From an uncultured Collinsella sp. (GTDB taxonomy: Bacteria > Actinomycetota > Coriobacteriia > Coriobacteriales > Coriobacteriaceae), in contig USLO01000051.1 in the NCBI GenBank assembly GCA_900555515.1, positions 1 through 10,817 on the forward strand: 10,817 nucleotides of DNA, written 5' to 3'. The notes under the pieces are model-generated. The model searched no databases. It saw only the letters and a program-made list of their open reading frames with translations, and was not told the origin of the DNA. The translations under genes were made by a program, and so were the position numbers. Positions 6,828 to 10,817 of the stretch are shown one piece after another (position 1 is the stretch's first letter; each line of letters begins with the position of its first letter).

Positions 6828-7534
6828 AAATCCTTGCCATAGCCGATACCGAAGAACGATGCCTTTGGGAGTGCTTTCGCAAGGAACGCTTTGAGGGAGT
6901 CGACCTGATTTTATCCGCCGGCGATCTGGACCCGGACTATCTTGAGTTTTTGGTTACGGTCATCAACAAACCGCTCATCTACGTGCGCGGCAATCACGAT
7001 GACCGCTACGCACGTCATGCACCGGGCGGATGTATCTGCGTGGAAGACAGCGTGTACACGTACCGAGGGATTCGCATTGCGGGCCTTGGCGGGTCCATGC
7101 GTTATCGCGACGGCGCCAACATGTACACCGAACGCGAGATGTCCAAGCGCATGCGTAAGCTGTCGCGTAAGGTTAGGATGGTCGGCGGGTGCGACATTCT
7201 GCTTACCCATGCACCCGCCGCCGGTATGGGTGATCTGGACGATCTGCCGCATCGAGGATTCGAATGCTTTAACACAGCACTCGAATCCTGGAACCCCGAC
7301 TACATGGTGCATGGGCATGTACACCAAAGCTACGGTCACGATTTTCAGCGCGAGCGGCAGCATGTGTGTGGAACGACGATCATCAACGCCTGCGGCTATA
7401 CGCAGTTTGAGCTCGACCAGACGCACTACCCAATCCGCGGCTGGCAAGCAGCCTGGCTCAACTCACAAACCATGCGTCGCGAGCTCAAACGCCACGAGGC
7501 AATCGAGTCCTCAACCGCAAGAACACCCTGGTAA
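6824..7534 (+). CDS. Calcineurin-like metallophosphoesterase, cytoplasmic
   Basis: This 236-residue protein lacks a signal peptide and has most metallophosphoesterase motifs in order: GDLD (D34), GNHDDR (N57, H58), LLTHAP (H129) and VHGHVH (H165, H167). The first motif, normally D-x-H, reads ADTEE (D8, E10), so one metal-ligand histidine is replaced by glutamate. As I recall, related proteins in Clostridia also lack this histidine, so it may be a subfamily feature rather than damage. The segment GIRIAGLGGSMRY (about 83-95) is typical of that subfamily. The substrate is unknown; the fold covers phosphodiesterases, nucleotidases and protein phosphatases. The start overlaps the previous stop by four bases (ATGA), implying co-translation and a shared task with the BMP-like protein. 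Hairpin copy D begins in its stop codon. Confidence 0.85.
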   Translation: MKILAIADTEERCLWECFRKERFEGVDLILSAGDLDPDYLEFLVTVINKPLIYVRGNHDDRYARHAPGGCICVEDSVYTYRGIRIAGLGGSMRYRDGANMYTEREMSKRMRKLSRKVRMVGGCDILLTHAPAAGMGDLDDLPHRGFECFNTALESWNPDYMVHGHVHQSYGHDFQRERQHVCGTTIINACGYTQFELDQTHYPIRGWQAAWLNSQTMRRELKRHEAIESSTARTPW

Positions 7535-7571
7535 CCACCTCAAAGAGGACACTGTCCCCTTTGAGGTGGTT
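7533..7571 (+). terminator. Stop-codon-linked hairpin, copy D, GGACAC loop
   Basis: A perfect 13-base stem joins 7533-7545 to 7559-7571, with loop AGGACACTGTCCC and a TTTT end. The left arm begins with the last two bases of the phosphoesterase TAA. The loop itself is self-complementary (GGACA/TGTCC). It is the same family as copies A to C and the likely terminator of the two-gene unit. Confidence 0.7.
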
Positions 7572-7586
7572 TTGACGCGATAGCAA

Positions 7587-7621
7587 GAAACCCGGTCCTG
7601 CACGAGGCAGAACCGGGTTTC
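7587..7621. terminator. Terminator between convergent units (rplA side and phosphoesterase side)
   Basis: GAAACCCGGT (7587-7596) pairs with ACCGGGTTTC (7612-7621). The inner CTGC/GCAG extends the stem around a small bulge. T-rich tails follow on both strands (TTTCTTT on +, TTTCTTGC on -). It lies 38 bases past the rplA stop and is most likely the end of the ribosomal operon on the - strand, acting in both directions. Confidence 0.8.
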
Positions 7622-7659
7622 TTTAGCAATGCTTGCTTTGCTCAGGCAGTAACTAGCAG

Positions 7660-8367
7660 TTACTCAGCCAGGAAGTCACGCTGGACAGCGGGATCGACCT
7701 TGACGCCAGGGCCCATGGTGGAAGACACGGAGATGGACTTGACGTACTTGCCCTTAGCAGAAGAGGGCTTGACGCGCAGGATCTCGGTGTACAGGGCAGC
7801 GTAGTTCTCGACGAGCTGCTGCTCAGAGAAGGACTTCTTGCCCAGGGGCACGTGGCAGATGCCATAGCGATCGGCGCGATACTCAACGCGGCCGGCCTTG
7901 AGCTCGGAGACCATCTTGGCGACGTCCATGGTCACAGTGCCGAGCTTGGGGTTCGGCATGAGGCCACGGGGACCAAGGATCTTACCGATGCGGCCAACCT
8001 TGGCCATCATGTTCGGCGTAGCGATAGCGGCGTCGAAGTTGATCTCGCCCTTCTGAATCTGGGCGACGAGCTCGTCGGAACCGATGATGTCGGCGCCGGC
8101 AGCCTCGGCCTCGCGGGCCTTCTCGCCCTCGGCGAAGACGGCAACACGAACGGTCTTGCCGGTGCCGTGGGGCAGGGAGATGGAACCACGGATGTTCTGG
8201 TCAGCCTTACGAGTATCGATGCCCAGACGGAAGTGGGCCTCGACGGTCTCGTCGAACTTGGCGGTGTCGAGCTCCTTGATGAGCTTGGCAGCCTGAAGGG
8301 GGGTGTAGAGCGTGGCGCGGTCAATCTTCTCGGCAGCGGCGTTATAGCTCTTACCATGCTTAGCCAT
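7660..8367 (-). CDS. rplA: 50S ribosomal protein L1
   Basis: This 235-residue protein forms the L1 stalk of the large subunit, which moves deacylated tRNA out of the E site; in many bacteria it also represses its own operon by binding the mRNA. The family signature is clear in GRIGKILGPRGLMPNPKLGT, with TGKTVRVAVFAEGEKAREA before it and the usual C-terminal SSTMGPGVKVD. Length is normal (about 230-240). Two ATGs are close together. The inner one (8367, MAKHGKSY) is chosen because the AGGAGG site is eight bases from it but only two from the outer ATG at 8373. It follows rplK after 117 bases, longer than usual, and no rplJ or rplL follows. Confidence 0.97.
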   Translation of the reverse strand: MAKHGKSYNAAAEKIDRATLYTPLQAAKLIKELDTAKFDETVEAHFRLGIDTRKADQNIRGSISLPHGTGKTVRVAVFAEGEKAREAEAAGADIIGSDELVAQIQKGEINFDAAIATPNMMAKVGRIGKILGPRGLMPNPKLGTVTMDVAKMVSELKAGRVEYRADRYGICHVPLGKKSFSEQQLVENYAALYTEILRVKPSSAKGKYVKSISVSSTMGPGVKVDPAVQRDFLAE

Positions 8368-8484
8368 GTGCATTACCTCCTGTGGTTAAACGGGCGCGAG
8401 CCCTCCCACATCGTATCGTGTGCCCTATTGCACACATTTAACGGGCGCCCCGGTCGGAGCACCCGTCGTTACCATAAGAAATCG
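8368..8484 (-). other. Structured rplK-rplA spacer with three hairpins
   Basis: The spacer folds into three possible hairpins: 8441-8448 with 8459-8466 (8-base stem, one G-U on the transcript, extended by two inner pairs), 8418-8423 with 8430-8435 (6 bases, perfect), and 8392-8395 with 8400-8403 (4 bases, next to the rplA ribosome-binding site). No reading frame or T-run terminator is seen. It may be an attenuator, processing site or translational control element for L1; this is inference. Confidence 0.4.
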
Positions 8485-8913
8485 CTACTCAGCGATGGTG
8501 ACGCCCATGGAACGGGCGGTACCGGCGATGATCTTCTTGGCGGCGTCAATGTCGTTGGCATTGAGGTCCGGCATCTTGATCTCGGCGATCTTGGTGAGCT
8601 GCTCCTGGGAGAGCTGGCCAACCTTGTCGGCCTGGGGCTTAGCGGAACCAGACTTGAGGTTCAGCTCCTTCTTGATGAGGTGAGCCGCCGGCGGGGTCTT
8701 GGTGATGAAGGAGAAGGACTTATCCTCGTAGACAGAGATCTCAACGGGGATGATGTCGCCCTTCTTGTCCTGCGTCTCGGCGTTAAAGGCCTGGCAGAAC
8801 TGCATGATGTTCACGCCAGCAGCGCCCAGGGCGGGGCCGACGGGAGGAGCGGGGTTAGCTGCACCAGCAGGAATCTGGAGCTTAATGACGTTGGCAACCT
8901 TCTTCTCAGCCAT
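8485..8913 (-). CDS. rplK: 50S ribosomal protein L11
   Basis: This 142-residue protein belongs to the GTPase-associated centre of the large subunit, where it binds 23S rRNA with the L10-L12 stalk and is the thiostrepton-site protein. The N-terminal run KLQIPAGAANPAPPVGPALG and the following GVNIMQFCQAFNA are diagnostic, as is the C-terminal GTARSMGVTI. Length matches the family (about 141). Of two nearby ATGs, the one at 8913 (MAEKKVAN) is preferred: GAAAGG lies seven bases upstream of it, while the ATG at 8919 would leave about one base. The gene lies between nusG and rplA in the standard order. Confidence 0.97.
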   Translation of the reverse strand: MAEKKVANVIKLQIPAGAANPAPPVGPALGAAGVNIMQFCQAFNAETQDKKGDIIPVEISVYEDKSFSFITKTPPAAHLIKKELNLKSGSAKPQADKVGQLSQEQLTKIAEIKMPDLNANDIDAAKKIIAGTARSMGVTIAE

Positions 8914-9033
8914 GGTCATTCCTTTCGAATCACGAGTGTGAAGTACTTGCTATATCGTAAGCACGCACGTGTTAGAAGCACTCCTGAGATGAGCAGTCAC
9001 AGAAGAAGCACGCTCGCGCGAACGGACGAAAAC
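8914..9033 (-). promoter_or_regulatory. 120-base leader between nusG and rplK
   Basis: No gene fits here. This is where many bacteria have the L11-operon leader bound by L1 for autoregulation, and sometimes a promoter. TATAGC near 8951 on the - strand could be a -10 box, but I see no good -35 box. I see no clear match to the L1 rRNA-like site, so the regulatory role rests on position only. Confidence 0.25.
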
Positions 9034-9570
9034 TTAAGCGATGACAGCGACCTGGTTAAAGTCGAGCTCGACCGGCGTCTCGCGGCCAAAGATCATCAGC
9101 GTGACCTTGAGCTTGCCAGCCTCGGTGTTAACCTCGGAGACCTTGCCATCAAAGTCGGTAAGCGGGCCATCGGTGACGCGGACGGACGTGCCGACCTGAA
9201 TATCAACCGAGGTGCGCTTGGGCGAATCGCCCTTACCGGGACGACGAGTCATCTTGTTGTACTCGTCGCGGGAAAGCGGAGCGGGCTTGCCGTTGCCGCC
9301 TAGGAAACCGGTGACGCCAGGCGTGTTACGAACGCACGTCCAAGCATCGTCATCCATCTCCATGCGGACCAGGACATAACCCGGGAAGATCTTGGAATCC
9401 TTGGTCTCACGCTTGCCACCCTCTTTAATCTCGGTGACACGCTCCATAGGAATCTCGATATCAAAGATACGGTCCTGCATGCCCATAGTCTCGATGCGAT
9501 GCTCGAGATCGGACTTAACGCGGTTCTCGTATCCAGAGTAAGTGTGAACGACGTACCAACGCTTAGACAT
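9034..9570 (-). CDS. nusG: Transcription termination/antitermination factor NusG
   Basis: This 178-residue protein binds RNA polymerase, modulates pausing and Rho termination, and couples transcription to the leading ribosome. The N-terminal NGN domain is seen in WYVVHTYSGYENRVK and KIFPGYVLVRMEMDD. The linker carries TPGVTGFLGG, and the C-terminal KOW domain has GTSVRVTDGPLTDFDGKV with a final VELDFNQVAVI. Length is standard; the long acidic N-terminal extension seen in many other actinobacterial NusG proteins is absent. Only three bases separate it from the secE stop, and its GAGGGG ribosome-binding site lies in the secE tail, so the two are co-translated. Confidence 0.97.
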   Translation of the reverse strand: MSKRWYVVHTYSGYENRVKSDLEHRIETMGMQDRIFDIEIPMERVTEIKEGGKRETKDSKIFPGYVLVRMEMDDDAWTCVRNTPGVTGFLGGNGKPAPLSRDEYNKMTRRPGKGDSPKRTSVDIQVGTSVRVTDGPLTDFDGKVSEVNTEAGKLKVTLMIFGRETPVELDFNQVAVIA

Positions 9571-9573
9571 GGT

Positions 9574-9912
9574 TTAGCCCCTCAATCCAGAGAACAGAGC
9601 AAGAGCCTCGCCAAAGCCAGCATCGAGCAGAGCGATGACGACGCCGACGACGATCAGAGAAGCGCAAACGACGACCGAGTAGTTCACGAGCTCCTTCTTA
9701 TCGGGCCACGTGACACGCTTCATCTCGGACTTGACCGAAGCGAAATACTTCTTGGTGCGGGCGAAGAAACCAGGCTTCTCGTTCTTCTTGGACTTCGCAG
9801 CCTTCTCGTTCTTCTTGGCAACGGCCTTCTTGGCCTCAACCTTGGAGTTGGCGGCAGCGTTGTTGGCAGGTGCCGGCTGCTGAGCCTTCTTCTTGTTCTT
9901 CTTGTTGGCCAT
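9574..9912 (-). CDS. secE: Preprotein translocase subunit SecE
   Basis: This 112-residue protein is the small essential subunit that clamps the SecY channel. The conserved cytoplasmic helix and hinge are present (FFARTKKYFASVKSEMKRVTWPDKKEL, residues 49-75), followed by one membrane segment (about 78-96) and a short tail. The first 47 residues are Lys/Ala/Asn-rich and look disordered, a common N-terminal extension in Gram-positive SecE proteins. GGAGGT lies seven bases before the ATG at 9912. It is followed directly by nusG, the near-universal pairing. Confidence 0.96.
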   Translation of the reverse strand: MANKKNKKKAQQPAPANNAAANSKVEAKKAVAKKNEKAAKSKKNEKPGFFARTKKYFASVKSEMKRVTWPDKKELVNYSVVVCASLIVVGVVIALLDAGFGEALALFSGLRG

Positions 9913-9951
9913 TTGGGTTACCTCCGCGCAATGCGCTTATACATGAGTAAA

Positions 9952-9979
9952 CCGTAAGCCCCCAAGTGGGAGCTTACGG
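9952..9979 (-). other. Hairpin between tRNA-Trp and secE
   Basis: CCGTAAGC (9952-9959) pairs with GCTTACGG (9972-9979), and three more inner C-G pairs follow after one mismatch. On the - strand it is followed by TTTACT, a weak T-run. It could be a tRNA 3'-end processing structure or a leaky terminator that lowers expression of secE and nusG relative to rpmG; neither is proven. Confidence 0.5.
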
Positions 9980-9988
9980 AATAATGAC

Positions 9989-10064
9989 TGGCACGCCAGG
10001 AAGGACTCGAACCCTCAACACTCGGTTTTGGAGACCGATGCTCTACCAATTGAACTACTGGCGT
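9989..10064 (-). tRNA. trnW: tRNA-Trp (anticodon CCA)
   Basis: The 76-base gene folds as a full cloverleaf. The acceptor stem ACGCCAG pairs with CTGGCGT, and discriminator G and an encoded CCA end follow. The D arm has AGTTCAATTGGTAGAGC, the anticodon stem is TCGGT/ACCGA around CTCCAAA, and the T loop is GGTTCGAGTCC. The anticodon CCA (complement of 10029-10031) reads UGG, so it charges tryptophan. It lies 13 bases after rpmG and 76 bases before secE and is probably cut from the same transcript. Finding tRNA-Trp beside secE is a known arrangement in several bacteria. Confidence 0.98.
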
Positions 10065-10077
10065 ATGTGACTAGAGA

Positions 10078-10227
10078 CTAGCGAGTCTCTTTGTGCAGCG
10101 TGTGGTGACGGCACCAGGGGCAATACTTCTTGATCTCCATACGATCAGGCATGGTCGACTTGTTCTTGGTGGTAGTATAGTTGCGGCGCTTGCACTCAGT
10201 GCACGCAAGAGTAACTAGAGTACGCAT
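10078..10227 (-). CDS. rpmG: 50S ribosomal protein L33, zinc-binding type
   Basis: This 49-residue ribosomal protein sits near the E site of the large subunit. The sequence begins MRTLVTLACTECKRRNY and ends KKYCPWCRHHTLHKETR. The two CxxC pairs (C9/C12 and C36/C39) mark the zinc-binding form; zinc-free paralogues elsewhere lack them. Length is exactly typical. A GAAAGG site lies ten bases before the ATG at 10227, and the promoter at 10273-10302 would give a leader of about 40 bases. It is the first gene of the unit leading to tRNA-Trp, secE and nusG. Confidence 0.96.
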   Translation of the reverse strand: MRTLVTLACTECKRRNYTTTKNKSTMPDRMEIKKYCPWCRHHTLHKETR

Positions 10228-10272
10228 GTATCCTGAACCTTTCATTTCCGCCCCGTACGGGCACGAGTTGTT

Positions 10273-10302
10273 ACTTTATCAGCTCCACGTAAGTGCTGTC
10301 AA
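10273..10302 (-). promoter_or_regulatory. Sigma-70-type promoter for rpmG-trnW-secE-nusG
   Basis: On the - strand a perfect TTGACA (complement of 10297-10302) is followed after 18 bases by TAAAGT (complement of 10273-10278), four of six matches to a -10 box. Transcription would start near 10265, about 40 bases before rpmG. It lies downstream of the tuf terminator, which makes a fresh promoter expected here. Confidence 0.7.
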
Positions 10303-10442
10303 TGAAAACCTCGAGTCAATTGGTTCTCGGTGGATCCATTCATATTTGGAACACATCAATGAAGCCATCGAGATCTAATCGACGGTGCATCCAGGACCAT
10401 TATCAATCCTCTCGACACCAGCAACGGCTCAATATCCATTGC
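10303..10442. other. Non-coding spacer between tuf terminator and rpmG promoter
   Basis: No convincing gene, hairpin or repeat is visible. Short open frames here lack a ribosome-binding site and resemble nothing known to me. It may hold upstream promoter elements for rpmG. Confidence 0.4.
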
Positions 10443-10479
10443 AGAAAAGAACCCGGCACCCCTATAAGTGCCGGGTTCT
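10443..10479 (-). terminator. Intrinsic terminator of tuf
   Basis: AGAACCCGGCAC (10448-10459) pairs perfectly with 10468-10479 in a 12-base stem with an eight-base loop. On the - strand it is followed by a TTTT run at about 10445-10448. It lies 28 bases after the tuf stop codon. Confidence 0.88.
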
Positions 10480-10506
10480 CTAAGTCAGCTATATCAAAGA
10501 GCTAAT

Positions 10507-10817
10507 TTACTCAATGATCGTGGAGACGATGCCCGAACCGACGGTGTGGCCACCCTCGCGGATAGCGAAGCGCAGGCCCTCCTCCATGGCGATCGGGTGG
10601 ATGAGGTCGCCCTCGATGGTGATGTGGTCACCAGGCATAGCCATCTCGGTGCCCTCGGGGAGCTTGACCGTACCGGTAACGTCGGTGGTACGGAAGTAGA
10701 ACTGAGGACGATAACCATCGAAGAACGGGGTGTGACGGCCGCCCTCCTCCTTGGTCAGAACGTAGATCTCGCCGGTGAACTTGGTGTGCGGGGTAACCGA
10801 ACCGGGCTTGCAGAGAA
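10507..10817 (-). CDS. tuf: Elongation factor Tu, C-terminal part (cut by window edge)
   Basis: EF-Tu carries aminoacyl-tRNA to the ribosomal A site as a GTP complex. Only the last 102 or so residues are in the window, covering most of domain III, which binds the tRNA T stem and EF-Ts. Diagnostic stretches are GGRHTPFFDGYRPQFYFRT, LPEGTEMAMPGDH and HPIAMEEGLRFAIREGG, ending in VSTIIE and TAA. The usual REGGRTVG is REGGHTVG here, a single Arg to His change near the end. The 5' part lies to the right of the window. Its terminator follows, so rpmG and the later genes are mainly driven by their own promoter. Confidence 0.97.
   Translation of the reverse strand, partial: LCKPGSVTPHTKFTGEIYVLTKEEGGRHTPFFDGYRPQFYFRTTDVTGTVKLPEGTEMAMPGDHITIEGDLIHPIAMEEGLRFAIREGGHTVGSGIVSTIIE

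Noticed and set aside
7648..7664. AGTAACT/AGTTACT dyad across the rplA stop codon
   Set aside because: It is a perfect 7-base dyad but A-T rich, without a T-run, and 27 bases from the much stronger terminator; chance is likely.
7852..9303. A 483-codon open frame on the + strand
   Set aside because: It runs opposite rplA, rplK and nusG, all unmistakable. Its Leu/Gly/Asp-rich product is the mirror of ribosomal gene codons.
10181..10505. Short + strand frames in the rpmG-tuf spacer
   Set aside because: They overlap rpmG, its promoter and the tuf terminator and have no ribosome-binding site or recognisable product.

Overview
The window looks like a chromosomal segment of a high-GC Gram-positive bacterium of the class Coriobacteriia, most likely Collinsella or a close relative. 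This rests on the GC-rich codon use, an LAxTG-type wall-anchor motif of the kind used by actinobacterial class E sortases, EF-Tu ending in a VSTIIE-like tail, and general resemblance of the proteins to Collinsella proteins as I remember them. No search was run.

Left part, + strand (1-7534). An ABC importer pair (permease and ATPase, overlapping by 8 bases) of the TrpXYZ-like family opens the window; its binding protein is probably just upstream. Next come a secreted, wall-anchored 5'-nucleotidase/UshA-type phosphoesterase, a small MscS-type mechanosensitive channel, and a translationally coupled pair: a cytoplasmic protein with an apparent ParB-like N-terminus fused to a BMP/Med-type ligand-binding domain, and a cytoplasmic calcineurin-like phosphoesterase. 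Three of these units (ABC pair, channel, coupled pair) end in a hairpin of one recurrent family, which starts in the stop codon and carries GGACA at the start of its loop. A fourth member lies between the ABC genes and the nucleotidase.

Right part, - strand (7587-10817). This is a core translation/transcription/secretion block read right to left: tuf (3' end only), its terminator, a good sigma-70-type promoter, then rpmG, tRNA-Trp(CCA), secE, nusG, rplK and rplA. The two halves converge on a bidirectional-looking terminator at 7587-7621. The rplJ-rplL pair that usually follows rplA is not here. The spacers before rplK and before rplA are long (about 120 bases each), and the latter is rich in hairpins.

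The most unusual items are the stop-codon-linked hairpin family with a conserved GGACA loop start, and the ParB-like/BMP fusion coupled to a phosphoesterase whose first metal motif is D-x-E rather than D-x-H.
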